From Perognathus longimembris pacificus (taxonomy: Eukaryota; Chordata; Mammalia; Rodentia; Heteromyidae), in contig NC_063172.1 of NCBI RefSeq assembly GCF_023159225.1, positions 35,964,832 to 36,028,831 on the forward strand: DNA of 64,000 bases, given 5' to 3'. Of the stretch, positions 48,837-60,760 are shown piece after piece. Numbering within the stretch: position 1 is the first letter of the stretch; every line of letters starts with the position of its first letter. The position numbers were made by a program, and so were the translations under genes. The notes under the pieces were generated by a model that saw only the letters and a list, made by a program, of their open reading frames with translations, was not told the origin of the DNA and made no database searches.

Positions 48837-49052
48837 GGGGCTGGGGATATGGCCTAGCGGCAAGAGTGCTTGCCTCCTATACATGAGACCCTGGGTTCAA
48901 TTCCCCAGCACCACATATACAGAAAACGGCCAGAAGTGGTACTGTGGCTCAAGTGGCAGAGTGCTAGCCTTGAGCAAAAAGAAGCCAGGGACAGTGCTCA
49001 GGCCCTGAGCCCAGGACTGGCCAAAAAAAAGAAGAAAAAAAAGAAAAAAAAG
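48837..49052 (+). mobile_element. dimeric ID-like SINE, young
   Basis: Complete two-unit element with a long A-rich tail. It lacks the gtccaaggc part near the 3' end. A 14-bp target duplication, agaaattcttcctt, lies at 48823-48836 and 49053-49066. Confidence 0.95.
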
Positions 49053-49204
49053 AGAAATTCTTCCTTACTAGCCTTGTGTATAGCCCATGTCTAAGAAATT
49101 AAACTGTCAAATTCTTTTAAATGAATTGTCAATCTTCCAAAGGGAGAAATGCTTTAAGTTTAAAATAATCCTTTAACTTTAATAAGTTCTCTTTCAGTTT
49201 TGCT

Positions 49205-49625
49205 GTTAGAATAGATTTTGTTTTCATTATTTCACTATAACAAAATATCACACACTGAGCAGTTTAAGTAATGGAAATTAATTTTTTCACAGTTCTGGAG
49301 ACTAAGAAATCCAAGATCGAGATGCTGGATTATTAGGTTTCTGGTTAGAGCTTCATTCTGACTTGCAGATGGTTTTTCTTGGTCTGTCTTCACCTGGCCC
49401 TTCCTCTGTGTGTCTGCAAGGAGAAAGCTTGCTGTGACTCTACCACTTTTTGTATAGATTCCAACACTATCAGATTAGTCTCCTCCCCTTTTTCCACCAT
49501 CAACCTTGACTCTACCACTTTTTGTATAGATTCCAACACTATCAGATTAGTCTCCTCCCCTTTTTCCACCATCAACCTTGATTATCTGTCATAAGCTCTA
49601 GTTACAGTTCATTAAAACTAAGACT
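49205..49625 (-). mobile_element. MaLR-type LTR, with internal 72-bp duplication
   Basis: In the plus direction it reads the reverse of a MaLR LTR 3' part: tcactataacaaaatatcac, cagttctggagactaagaaa, tccaagatcgagatgctgga. The pattern fades after about 49435, where a perfect tandem duplication begins. Non-coding. Confidence 0.6.
49435..49578. repeat. perfect tandem duplication, two 72-bp units
   Basis: 49435-49506 and 49507-49578 are identical base for base, beginning tgactctaccactttttgta and ending catcaacct. The identity implies a very recent duplication or an assembly effect. Confidence 0.95.
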
Positions 49626-49697
49626 TGGGGTTTCAATATATGAATTTTGGAGGAGCATACCTCAGTCTACAAGTTACCAAAATATTTTACAGAGAAA

Positions 49698-49699
<2 letters not shown>

Positions 49700-49770
<71 letters not shown>
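49700..49770. repeat. (GA)n microsatellite
   Basis: About 35 GA repeats, the longest pure dinucleotide tract in the window. Confidence 0.95.
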
Positions 49771-49775
<5 letters not shown>

Positions 49776-49797
49776 CTGGGATTTACAATGACTCTTT

Positions 49798-49968
49798 CAT
49801 TTCTGAACTGTATGACCTTGGGAAAGTGATTCACTATTTCTGACTCAGTTTCTTCTTCTGAAAGTAGAAATGATAATAGCACTTACCTCGGGAGAGTAAT
49901 GAAGATTAAGTGAACTATCTGATACTTACTTTAAAATAGTTACTCAATAACATTATCATTAATATCTG
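49798..49968 (+). mobile_element. MIR element
   Basis: tgtatgaccttgggaaagtg, ctgactcagtttcttcttct, gaaatgataatagcacttac, taatgaagattaagtgaact: MIR in the plus direction, starting just after the GA tract. Confidence 0.75.
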
Positions 49969-50129
49969 TAATAAGCAAAAATCACCTTGTAATTATATGT
50001 AACTATGAAAAAGAGAAAAAAGACAAACTTTTTTACACTTTAATGAGATATGTTAATCTTTCCTTTCCAAGAAGAGTGACAGGTTTACTTACCTCCTGTC
50101 ATGCCTCACAAGCCAGTCATCCACCAGTC

Positions 50130-50457
50130 CTGTGGATTTCAACACACAAGTAGCCCTGAAATCTGCGACTCCATTTGACTGCATTTCTGCCAATCATCCT
50201 TGAAGTATATCATTTCTACAGTTATCATCGAATCCCAAGATAACTACTATCTCTTATTTCCTTCTCCTCTTAATGCTATAACCCAGTTAGAGTACTGATA
50301 CTAAAAACATAATGATTTCCTTCCATTGCTCACCAATGTTCAGTAGCCACTAGTGACCTTGAGAATGAACCTAAATATCCTTTGTGTTCTCCTGGGATCT
50401 TGTAAAATTGAGCTTTATTTCCTTGACCTCACCTTCCAGACACAAATATATGCATGA

Positions 50458-50498
<41 letters not shown>

Positions 50499-50820
50499 AC
50501 TCCACATATACATGCACACATGTTGGTATATACAGACACGTGCACATATACATGCTTCTTTTGGTTCCTATGTCTCCAATTCCTATCATGCTTTAGGCTC
50601 TTAGATAAGAGCTCACTTTCTCTGTGAAACCTTAGGCATCTCTTTTTAATTCCATATTTTTCCTGCCAAAGTGTTTGAACTGTATAAACTGTGCTATTAG
50701 CTTTGGGGACTATAAACTCAGAGAAGGCAGTTTCTTGTTTACTTGTTTTCTTTACAGTGTATTTTAGAAATCAAATGCTTTGTAGTGGCTTGGCAAACAT
50801 GGTTGAATAAAAATCTATTA
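50130..50820 (+). mobile_element. L2-like LINE relic, 3' end
   Basis: Pyrimidine-rich body (gatttccttccattgctcac), then gggactataaactcagagaa, ggcagtttcttgtttacttg and a final catggttgaataaa match the usual L2 3' order. A (CA)n tract at 50461-50494 interrupts it. Confidence 0.5.
50461..50494. repeat. (CA)n microsatellite
   Basis: About 17 CA repeats. Confidence 0.95.
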
Positions 50821-51096
50821 CATAATAAATTTCCACATTTATTCTATTTTATTAAAACTTTAAATTCAGCAAATCAGTATCCCATATAAAAATGAATATT
50901 TTCAGTTGGCAAGTAACATATGAGTTTCTTTCAGGGGAATAATGCAGAAGGAAAATCTTATAAACCATATGTGGCAATGTACCATTAAATAGTATTCCCT
51001 AGACTAAAATGTACGGAACTAGTGAACTTTGCTTTCAGAAACAGTTATGAAATTTAATGTTAGTTTTAGCAAAAGACAAAACAGATTAAAGGCAAA

Positions 51097-51537
51097 TGCT
51101 GTGGTTTGGATATAGTATGTCCCACCAATATTCATAGTGAAAGTCAATTTCCTGTTGGGTCCTGAGAGTGGTTTGACTTTTCAGAGCTAATTAAACATGG
51201 GGCTCTATCTCATGAAGGGATTAATGTAGTTCCCTTAAGAGTGGGTTAGTTGTCCTAAGGCTAGATTAATTCTCATAGGAATGGATTGCTTCCTGAGAAC
51301 ACAGATTTTTGTACAGAAAGACTTACACCTCCTCTCACTCTCTCATACCTATGCATCTTCTGCCTGCTCCTGCATGACCTTCTGCCTTGAAGCTGTATGA
51401 ATCCTTTATCAGAGCTAAGAGGATGCTAGCACCTTCCCAGCCTGAGGAGCTCTGATTCCATGTAAGTCCCTCTTTCACAACATTTTTTACCCAAACTTAA
51501 ATATTTTGTAATAGTAACAGAAAACAGACTAAGCAGA
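51097..51537 (+). mobile_element. MaLR-type solo LTR
   Basis: Starts tgctgtggtttggatatagt and gtcccaccaatattcatagt, has the MaLR middle (taagagtgggttagttgtcc, ccttctgccttgaagctgta) and ends taatagtaacagaaaacaga ctaagca. About 440 bp, no internal region or coding sequence. I did not find a convincing 5-bp target duplication. Confidence 0.8.
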
Positions 51538-51539
51538 AT

Positions 51540-53620
51540 GAATTTCACAAATTATCATTTCCTGCAGCAAGAAGAGATTTGCATCCCATTGAGGAAAGTG
51601 AATAAATTACCCACTGGGGAAGGTAAGCAATAGTTAGTGCTAAAGTTAAAATGTTTTGCTTCTAGTTTTTCCCTCTAAAGTATAAATACACAGCTTCACA
51701 AAGATGATGGCTTAGGCCAGTTTGCCTAGAAAGTAGAGTCTAAGGCAAAGTTTACACAGCTATTTTATTGAGACATACAGTCCCTGAGCAGCATAAGTGA
51801 TGGAAAATGAAGTGAGGCAGAAAAAGAAGAAAATAAGTACTTATCTCAGGGCAATAATTTTATGAGAAAATACAACTGGGTCATGCTAGGTTTATCTGCC
51901 AACCATGTAGATCTACTGTACCTGATGACTCTTGGGGTTTAAGGAAGAAGGAAGAAAATTCTCCTATCAACTCCTTTTCATTATCTCTTTCCCTAATCTG
52001 TTTGCAGCTCCCACCTTCTCATTTTAAGGACCCCATTTCTTCCAGATTGGATTGCATAGCTCATTATCTAGGCAGCCTAGGACAGTCAGATTCAAACACC
52101 TCCCACCTTCTCATATTAAGGACTCCATTTCTTGCAGATTGGATTACATGGTTCATTATCCAGGCAGCCTAGGATAGTCAGATCTAAACCCCTCCACATA
52201 TAATCCCAAGCTTCGTGTTCCACATGAGTTTGGAAAGAATAGGAGAAGGCAGAACTTCCAAAGACTCTGTGTACCTGTCCTATGAAGCTATCCCCACATA
52301 GCACTTGCCTTTGGGGCATCTGAAGTAGCACCAGGGCTTGCAAGGTAGGCAAGTACAAAGGTAATCTCTGTTCTCTTGAGAAATATCCATCAAGTAGCCT
52401 GGAGCCTGGCAGGATTGAGCAAAGGGCAGAGCTACGTATTTTTTAATTTTCTTTATAAGGAATAAATTTTGATAGATTAAAAATTCAGTTAAAATCAATA
52501 TTCATAGCATGACATAATGTGTGCAATTATATAAAGAGAATGTGTTTAATGTATGTCTAGTGTGTATATATGTGTGCGGGGCATAGTTGTGCATGCATGT
52601 GCACATGTATAATTCTCCATAGGTATTGGGGTAAAAAGATTAGCAAAATACATAATATTAGTTGCAAGTTCATATGGATGCATTTCAAGTGAGTTTTTAG
52701 TCTTTTCTTAATATTTTCTTATAATTAAAAAGTTATAATAAATGTGCATTATTTTATAATCTTAATTGTTGGAAAGTTATTGACTTTTTTTAATGGAAGG
52801 AAATTGTTTTTGTAAATTAGAGGAGAAAATGTCCTTTCTGGTCTTTCATGCTATAGTAGGCCTAATCTGTCTCTAATCTCTAAGAGTTGGTATACATATG
52901 TGTATATGTGCATGTGCACAAAGAAAGAGACAGACAGAAACAGAGAGATAGGGAGAGACGCTATTCTATCCTCTAGGAAAATATTGATACATGCAAATTT
53001 CTTCGGTGAAGAAATTGTTCCAGAAAAACAAGGGTGAAATGTGGATATGCTAAAAGTGCACTAAACAATACAGATATAACCCATGCTACCTATGGGTCAG
53101 GTACTTTGGCTGTGTTACAGATGAGGTCCAAAGGATCCTCACTCTATCCCTATCCTTTCCCTTTTTCATACATGAGTCCTTTCATCTCTTGTCCAGTATC
53201 TTAACACTCCACACTTCCATATGTAGAGATTAATGCCTCAGTTCACATGTCATACCATCTGTCAACCTTTCCCAGAACAACAAACCTTTTTGCAATTTTC
53301 TGTGATTCGTAAAATTCGGGTTCTTTCTTCAACATCTCAATAGAATTCATACTATTAAATATTGTCAAAAACTCCAAAGAAAATTTTGATTTGCTTATAT
53401 AAAGCATGAATAACTGGGTTTGAAGTTCTAAGTGTTTGACTTTTATTTGATTTCATTTTATTTGACAGGGACACATTATGCTTGAAAATGATACTTGGTT
53501 GCAATAGGAGACAGAAAGATAATAAAAATATTCTGAAGTGTTGAAGTTGAAGAAAAGAAATGGCATAGTGATTTTAAAAATTCTTACACTCTGTTAGGTT
53601 CTTGCTTCAAAATTCTATCA
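51540..53620. other. unassigned sequence with an old tandem duplication
   Basis: Apart from the 92-bp duplication at 52008-52191, I see no named repeat and no gene. Confidence 0.45.
52008..52191. repeat. diverged tandem duplication, two 92-bp units
   Basis: 52008-52099 and 52100-52191 both begin ctcccaccttctcat and run through cattatc(t/c)aggcagcctagga. They differ at about ten or eleven positions, so the duplication is old. Confidence 0.9.
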
Positions 53621-53626
53621 GTTCCT

Positions 53627-53985
53627 ATGTGAGTCAGCTTTTGATTACTATTAAAAAATGCTCAAGACAAACCATTTACAGAGAGAAAATTTTATTGTGG
53701 CTCACAGTTTTAAAGACTTCAATTCATAGTCACATAGTTCCATTGCCTTTGGGCCTGTGGCAGCACATTGCATCATGATGGGAGTGTGTGTTGGGGGAAC
53801 TTCTTACCTCAAGGCAACCAGGTTGCAACATCTTCTCCAAAGTCATACCCTAGTGACCTCATTTCTATTCATGGACCCCACTCTCAAAATTTTCATCACT
53901 TCCCAATAGCACCAAAAAGTTGACAACCAAGCCTTCAGCAAGATGGCCCTTTGGGCACCATCCCAAATCCTAACTATAGTAATCC
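53627..53985 (-). mobile_element. MaLR-type LTR
   Basis: In reverse: gtgagtcagcttttgattac, gagaaaattttattgtggct, cacagttttaaagacttcaa, ttgcctttgggcctgtggca, acttcccaatagcacc, tcccaaatcctaactatag. Non-coding. Confidence 0.75.
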
Positions 53986-53989
53986 CAAA

Positions 53990-54820
53990 GGACAGAAAGC
54001 AGAACTCCCTCTACTGTACTACTGTCAAAGCCAAGGACACTTCCTACTAATGGAGACTGAAGAGAAATCCAGAGACCAAGTCACTCTTTAAGGAAGCAAC
54101 CAGAGTTAAGAACAAGCAAGTCACATGCATCATTTCTACCTTGAGAAGGACAGCAGTTTGTCCTCTGGTAGTTGTAGGGGTTTCCTTTTACCTCCCATAG
54201 TACTTCAAGGAGTAACATAACCACAACACTGTGTGTCTTTATAGGATATTATGTAACACTGCCTTGGACCAAAAGATCCACTGTACAACCAAGGAGGTAC
54301 AGCAGCAAGGACATGAATATGGGCTCCAGTGCCACAGTAATATGCCAGCTCATAAATACCATATTCTACAAGTGTGAAGTACTTTTCTTTAGAATGCAAT
54401 GAATTCTGCATATCAATAATCCATAGGCTGTATTGTGGTCCCAGAAAATAGAACATATGGGGTTAAGAACTTAGGGCCAGAATTAGAAATAACTCCAGCC
54501 TCCATCTTTCATAGAGCTTTGCTTGGGGAATTTGTATTTCCCATCTCTGTAATGTTAAGCTCTTTGAGAATAAAGATTGTAGAAAGTGAAACGCTTCACT
54601 GCAGGAATCAGTACAATTCTCACTAAACATTAATCTGTAGCTATCTTTTTACTATGGAACCATTATTTTCATAGAAGACAAAGAAGTGAGTTATTGTGTA
54701 CATCAATAAGAGAACATTGCATTGGTATTCTATAAGACAGGCAAAAAGAATTATGCTTGGCATACAAATTATATAGTATACATTATATATTATATCTCTA
54801 GGTATAGTTTTATGTTTATT
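53990..54820. other. unassigned sequence
   Basis: An 83-codon minus-strand frame (54205-54456) has no motif I recognise and no splice context. I see nothing else. Confidence 0.4.
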
Positions 54821-54825
54821 TTTTT

Positions 54826-55245
54826 TCCTGGTACCAGGATTTGAACTCCAGACCTCATGGTTATACAGCGTGCTTGCTCAGCTGATGCTTTCCCATTTCA
54901 GCCACATGTCTAGTTCAGATTTTTGCTGGTTATGTTTTTTTTTTTGCCAGTCCTGGGGCTTGAACTCAGGGCCTGAGCACTGTCCCTGGCTTCTTTTTGC
55001 TCAAGGCTAGCACTCTGCCACTTGAGCCACAGTGCCACTTCTGGCCATTTTCTGTATATGTGGTGCTGAGGAATCGAACCCAGGACCTCATGTATACGAT
55101 GCAAGCACTCTTGCCACTAGGCCATATTCCCAGCCCCTTTGCTGGTTATGTTGGTGATGTAGTTTCATCAAATTTTTTTTTGGTAGGGTCTGGATCTCAG
55201 TCTCCTGAATAAACTATGGATATAACTCACCAGTGCTTGGCTCTG
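54826..55245 (-). mobile_element. old composite SINE split by a younger SINE
   Basis: The ID-like half in reverse (gtaccaggatttgaactcca) lies left and the B1-like half (gatctcagtctcctgaataa, ctcaccagtgcttggctctg) lies right of a complete dimeric SINE at 54937-55137. Confidence 0.75.
54937..55137 (-). mobile_element. dimeric ID-like SINE, young, nested
   Basis: Complete in reverse with a T tail and a ccccagcc-like end. The 15-bp target duplication tttgctggttatgtt lies at 54922-54936 and 55138-55152, inside the older SINE. Confidence 0.95.
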
Positions 55246-55699
55246 ATACTTACTCTTAAGTATTACTCAGAGATACAGGTTTAAGTTATCAACTTGACCA
55301 ACCAGAGCCTTAGAAGTATAAGCTGAAGGTGACGAAAGAATCACCATACACAAGGCTAATGATGAATGTAACTTAGTTCTTTGAGACCAATACCAGTAGA
55401 AGTTATGTCCTTTATCTCATTAATCTGATTTTGAGTTTATCCAGAAATTGTAACTAAAGAGAAGCCAGAAGAAGGTGTGAGTACATCCAGAAAACAATGA
55501 GAGAAGTAAGTGGATCTTAGTGGTATGTGGTTTGCTACAGCAATTGTTGATGCTCTGCTTTATCAGTGTACCTATGCCCTAGATGTTGATAGCCTCCTCA
55601 TCTAGTGATATTCCACTTGTAGACCTGATCTGCCATTAAAAGTGGTTCATATCTAATGACCAACACATCCAATCTCTCTCTTATCATTTAGATTTTAAG

Positions 55700-56075
55700 T
55701 ACTCCACATTAAGCTCATATGTTGAAGGCTTGGTCCCCAGATGATAGAATAAATCACAAGGGGTGAATGAATTAATCCATTGACACCTTAATATTTTGAT
55801 AACATTATTTGAAGGTGTGATGGAAACATTAGGAGAAGGCCAACTTGGACAAAGTAGGTCATTAGAGTGTGTCTTTGGGGAGTACAGCTTGTTCTCAGCT
55901 CACTTCTCTGTCTCTTTCTGCTTCCTGAACACTATGAGGTGAGTAACTTTGGCCATGACCTTCTGCCTGCATCACTAGACCCTGTCAATACTCAGCCAAT
56001 CACAGACTGAAACCTTTAAAACTGAGATGAAAAATACATCTTCCCTCCTTTACAATTGTTTGTTTGGCAACTTTA
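55700..56075 (+). mobile_element. MaLR-like LTR (probable)
   Basis: tgttgaaggcttggtcccca, gaaggtgtgatggaaac, gcttcctgaacactatgagg, tgaccttctgcctgcatcac, cagactgaaacctttaaaac and tcttccctcctttacaattg are in MaLR-type LTR order. The 3' end is missing. Confidence 0.6.
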
Positions 56076-56079
56076 GATC

Positions 56080-56735
56080 AAGGAAAGATGAACACACATT
56101 TTTATCTCTGGAATGAGAATAGGAGATCAGGCTGAGGAGTCCAGACTTCTTAATCCATAGCTCTAGTTCCTGTGATCTTCCTCACTTGTGTCTCTTGAGA
56201 GCACTCCTTCTATAAATCTTTCACATAAATGTCCCCTTGAAGGCTCTCAGCATAAGACACCGAAGAAGACCAGTTCCCAACAAAATATTAGTGTTTTAAT
56301 GCTAGATAACCTTTCAGATTATTGAATTCTAAACCTCAGATTCCTGAGCTAGAGATGCATCATTCTTTTCAGACTATAGGTAAAAATGTGTTACGGACTA
56401 AAACAAGATTGAAAGTTAATGGTGAAAACCTCTTGTTTTCATTTCTTGGGGTTCGTTTTGATATACATAATTTTATATGATCATATGCATGTAGCTATTG
56501 GACCTTTGTGATCCTCTCCTAAGAATATCCTCCTTTGGTTTCACAGGGTGAATGGTTAAAGTCCTATATAATTTGTTATGCCCAAGTGTGATTTTTTTTT
56601 CTTTTACCATTCAGTGTGTTTACTTGTAGATTATGGAGACATTCTAGTTAGAGAGATTATTTTTTGTTATTTTACTTTTTGTCTCCTTTGTTGTTTGTTT
56701 TGATTTATGTACCTTTTGTCTTATATGTAAGTTTA
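56080..56735. other. unassigned sequence
   Basis: Nothing recognised. Confidence 0.4.
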
Positions 56736-56739
56736 TCTG

Positions 56740-56998
56740 TTTGGGGTAAGGTAAGAGAGAGAAACAGAAATAATGGGAAAAGAGTGAACAAATGCAGCAC
56801 GATACTTACTAGACATTTTGTTGGAAAGGAACTATACAACTTGTTGGAAAAAGGGGCCCAAAGGAGGGAAAAAAACTGGGAGAAAACGAGGGACGAGATA
56901 ACACTATTCCCAAAAAGTACTTATTACCGGTCTTATGTAACCATAACCCCTCTGTATATCACCTTTGCAATAACAATAAAATATTTTAAATGTGTTTT
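56740..56998 (+). mobile_element. old L1 3' end
   Basis: Ends with ccataacccctctgtatatc, acctttgcaataacaataaa, nearly the same end as the L1 copy at 13001. The purine-rich stretch before it corresponds to the L1 3' UTR tract. Confidence 0.65.
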
Positions 56999-57009
56999 TA
57001 AAAAAGAAA

Positions 57010-58390
57010 ATTAATAAAGACATCGAAGTGGTAAGTATCACTAGCTCTGAGGGGCATAGGAACAAATACTGAAGCATGTGCTGCGAGTTCAAGGCATCTG
57101 ATGTTCTACAGTCAAGCCTTCAGATTTGAAAATTTGAGTACAAAGAAGAAAAGGCCTGTGAATACCATGAAACTGTCCTCATGATACTAATTCTATGCTT
57201 TGGTCAATAAATCAAGAACGTTTGTGTCTTACCTAAAGATAGCATCATTTCCTTACATAACCCACTGCATTCATCCAGGCAAAGAATGTTACCCCTTCAG
57301 GACCACACAGCTCCACAGCTATAGATTTCCAGCAATAGCACTAAATAAACATTTACACAGTGCATGGATGAATCCTCATATTCTCAATGTCAACATTTGT
57401 GTGTATCTCAAGTGCCTTGAGCTTGCTTATCACTGTCTATAATGTGCATAAAGCATTTTAAGTCCCATGACAGAGGATCTTTACAGACAGGATACAATTT
57501 TATCTCTCGCTGAAGGAGACAGTGAAGATTAATTAGTTAATTTCATAAAATGCTACAGGGATGAAAATTGTTTTATGCAAACTAATTATGAATATCATAC
57601 TGTGTGCATGTCATAAATTTATACCTCTGAAGTTGAATGGAGCTTTTTAAAAATTTTATTAGTATAAGGAACACTTATTGACGCTATTATATCATTCCTT
57701 TTTTTCCCACCACATAATATTACTTTGCAGTTCAAAATGTAGGTTATGGATATATAGCCAGGGAATTAGCACTATTTTGAATTTTGAGTTCATTCAACAA
57801 TGCAGGCATAACCTTTTATCATTTCAAATAATTATACACATAAGAATTTATATCCTCACTGTATACCAGCTACAGTCTTTGGGAAAATGAATAAAGCTCT
57901 ATGGGGCATGGTTTTCTAATTTTCATATAATAGGATGTAACCCATGGAAGTAAATTATATATTGCATACATAGACTTAGCAAAGCACCTCACTTATTTTT
58001 AGTACTCAATAATTACCATTATAACTACTAAGTTGAGGAAATGTAACTGGAAGTATGGAGTTCAAATGTTTTATCTTTGTCTTTCACATTCTACGTCAAA
58101 TTGAATTATTGGGAGCAAATATTTTTGCTGTGCTATTGTATAACTCCTTGCAGGCCTTATATTTTTTTTCCAGCTCATTTTGGGGTCATTTATGTCAAAA
58201 TGTTGTCTCAAGTTGCTTATTAGAATGGTCATTTCTTTTCCAATGAATTTAAAGATACATCCTTCTTCCCAGCTAGAACCTAAGTGTAGCTAGACTGCCT
58301 GTTTTAGAAGAAAAAACTTTGGCCTTGTAGCTATGAAACCTTGAAATATAGTATTCATATATGGCTATTCATAGGAACCTGGTTCTTGAA
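57010..58390. other. unassigned AT-rich sequence
   Basis: No repeat family, RNA gene or exon recognised. Confidence 0.4.
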
Positions 58391-58747
58391 GCAAGGTATT
58401 TGAGACTACCCTCTTCTCATCAAGTATGAAACCCTAGCTACATAAATTGAATGTGACCCTCCTTCCAGGGCAAAAAAGTAGTTTTTAGGCATGGAACTTG
58501 TTGGTCATTATAGAACATGTGTTCCATCTGTGGCCTCCCCCAAAATGAATTCTTCCCCTTCAAGTATGAAATCTAGCCTTCTAGACCTGGAAAACGACCC
58601 TGCAGTAAGTACAGTCATGTCGCTGTGTGTATTATGTGACTAAAGTTCCTGAATGTGATAGCACAATTGTGGTACTTGAATGGAACTTGGCAGCTTGGGT
58701 AATGAATGGAATTAGGCTTCTTGACTCATAACCCAGTTCTGTTATTA

Positions 58748-59235
58748 GATGTAGTTTGTTTCCTAAAGACTTGTGTGTTTGAAGTTTGCTTCCCAGTGTG
58801 GAGATGTTCAGAGGTAGAAGTAGTTTTAGGAGGTAGAGCCTATGTGGGTGTAGCTTAGTGGTAGTATGCTTGCCTGATAGTTACAAGTCCCTGGGTTCAA
58901 ATTTTAGTATTCCATTAAAGAAAAACAAAGTAGAGTCATTGGAGTGCTGTTCTTGTAAAGCAATGAGGTAGTCCTCATGGTGCTACTAGTTCCTTCTCAA
59001 GATTGTGAATTGTTACAAGACAGCCTCTTCTCTTTCATTGGCTTCCTGTCTGTTAATGTGATCTGGACTCACATTCTTGTCTTGTGTTGTCACTCATCAC
59101 TACATCTTGTAGCCCAGGGGGCCATCTCCAGAACTATAGTTTGAATTGGAACCTTCAAGACTATAAGCTCACTAAATCTCTAAATTAATAAACACTCTGC
59201 CTTTGTAATTTCATTATAGTAATAGAAAACCCATA
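58748..59235 (+). mobile_element. MaLR-type LTR containing an ID SINE
   Basis: gtagtttgtttcctaaagac, tttaggaggtagagcctatg, then after the SINE gtagtcctcatggtgctact, ctatagtttgaattggaacc and ctctaaattaataaacactc, ttcattatagtaatagaaaa. Inserted in the 21-bp array. Non-coding. Confidence 0.7.
58846..58925 (+). mobile_element. ID-like SINE monomer, nested in an LTR
   Basis: ggtgtagcttagtggtagta, tgcttgcctgatagttacaa, gtccctgggttcaaatttta, with a short A-rich tail. It has A-box and B-box-like parts of a tRNA-derived SINE. Confidence 0.75.
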
Positions 59236-60139
59236 CTCCCAGACTTGACAGCTTTAAGCATGGCAGTCAAGTTGTGAAGACGATTATAGGCATGGAAGCT
59301 GTCCCAAAACATACAGTTTGACCCTGTAAATAAGGAACTTCAACTCCATGAGCCTGAGTGAATGGAACTTGACACACCAAGTATGGAATCTGATCTTTTA
59401 GGCACTGATTTGTGTCTTTTAGATATTGATTCTTTCTTTCCAATATGTTTTTCCACACCAGACCCAGGCTTAAAAACATGGATTTTGACTTCCAGGAATG
59501 GGAACTACCCTTTAAGCCTGAAATCTGGCCCTCTAGGTATGAAATATATTCCTTCAATCATGGCACCTACATATGTAGGTATTAAATCTGGCTTTCCAGA
59601 CAAGAAGAGTGGTGCAAGGTTATAGGCTTGCTTTTCCAGGCCTAGAATCTGGCTCTGTGGGCAAAGTTTGGCTTTGGGATATGGAGTTTGGTCTCCCACC
59701 TGTGGTCCTGTGATGTCCAGGTATGGAATGGATGTTGATTTACATTTGTAAATCTCAATGTCCAAACATGGAACATGGCAACATAAGCATGAAAACTCAC
59801 TCCACGTATAGATTTCAATTTTAGATTGTGGTACCTAGTTCCACTAGCTCAAGGTGCTACTTCAACATGAGGAAGCACCATTTTTAGACATGAAACCTGG
59901 CCCTGCACATGTGCAACTTGGCATTTCAGGTATAGAATCTGAATTTCTATGTGTGGAAACAGAATCGCCTTTGATGAACATAGTATCCCAGGCTTGGAAC
60001 ACAGTGATCAGGTTCTCTAAGATAGGGTTTCATGTCTCTGTGGGCCAAGAAGCTTCACAATATCACAAAATAAGATCCAACAGGCATAGAATATGATTGC
60101 TCTGTGTAGATTCTCAAATCCTATGTATAAAATATACTT

Positions 60140-60362
60140 TCAGCAGTTCTGAGGATCATGGTTCAAAGACAGCCTGGGCAGGAAATTCCATGAGACTCTT
60201 ATCTGCAGTGGTGCAGTCTTATCTGCGCCACTAAAAAGCTGGAAAGGGAAGAGGAAGTGGAAGTGGAGGTGTGGCTCAAGTGGTAGAGTGGTAGCTTTGA
60301 TAAAAAAAAAAAAAGCCTAGGATCAGTGGCCAGACCCTGAGTTTAACTCCCCAGACTAGCAC
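60140..60362 (+). mobile_element. composite B1-ID SINE
   Basis: cagttctgaggatcatggtt, caaagacagcctgggcagga, gagactcttatctgcagtgg, ggaggtgtggctcaagtggt, ccagaccctgagtttaactc. The middle has a small duplication (cagt-cttatctgc twice) and a GAAGTG-type expansion. Confidence 0.8.
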
Positions 60363-60405
60363 GTGTGCGCACACACAGACAGACAGACAGACAGACAGAC
60401 AGAGA
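60363..60405. repeat. (CAGA)n microsatellite
   Basis: Short CA run and about seven CAGA repeats at the tail of the preceding SINE. Confidence 0.92.
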
Positions 60406-60408
60406 TTA

Positions 60409-60760
60409 ACTGTGAAGTTCCAAAATTTCTATGCTGAGTATCTAATCCCAATCTGACTATATTTCAAGATAGAGCCCTTAAAGAGACCAATAAGGATAAA
60501 TGATTTCATAAAGGTGGGGCCTTAATCTGATAAGACTATTATGTCTCTATATAAATAGGAAGGGACACCAATGATCTCTTCTCTCTCTCTTTCCTTCTCC
60601 CTCTCTCTCTCTTTCTGCATTTACAGAAAGGAAAGGTCATGTGAATATGCAATGGAAAAAATGACTTTCTGTGAGTCAAAAAGTCAGTTGTCCTCACCAG
60701 AAGTCGAATTTGCCAGCACATGGATTCTGGACTTCTATGTCTTAGGTCTGTTGGGAAAAT
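60409..60760 (+). mobile_element. MaLR-type LTR
   Basis: tgtgaagttccaaaatttct, gatagagcccttaaagagac, gtggggccttaatctgataa, aggaagggacaccaatgatc, then a CT-rich tract and cctcaccagaagtcgaattt, gccagcacatggattctgga. Non-coding. Confidence 0.7.

Noticed and set aside
51097..51537. Full endogenous retrovirus
   Set aside because: Only a single LTR-like unit is present, with no second LTR or internal coding region nearby.
54205..54456. 83-codon minus-strand ORF as a small gene
   Set aside because: No recognised motif, no splice sites, no promoter features. The length is within what AT-rich noise allows.
59267..59765. Minus-strand ORFs with a seven-residue rhythm as a repeat protein
   Set aside because: The rhythm follows from the degenerate 21-bp array. 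The frames are short and overlap in different frames, with no splice signals or start context.
58393..60140. Array of short repeats as a CRISPR
   Set aside because: Units are contiguous, diverged and without spacers, and the genome is mammalian.
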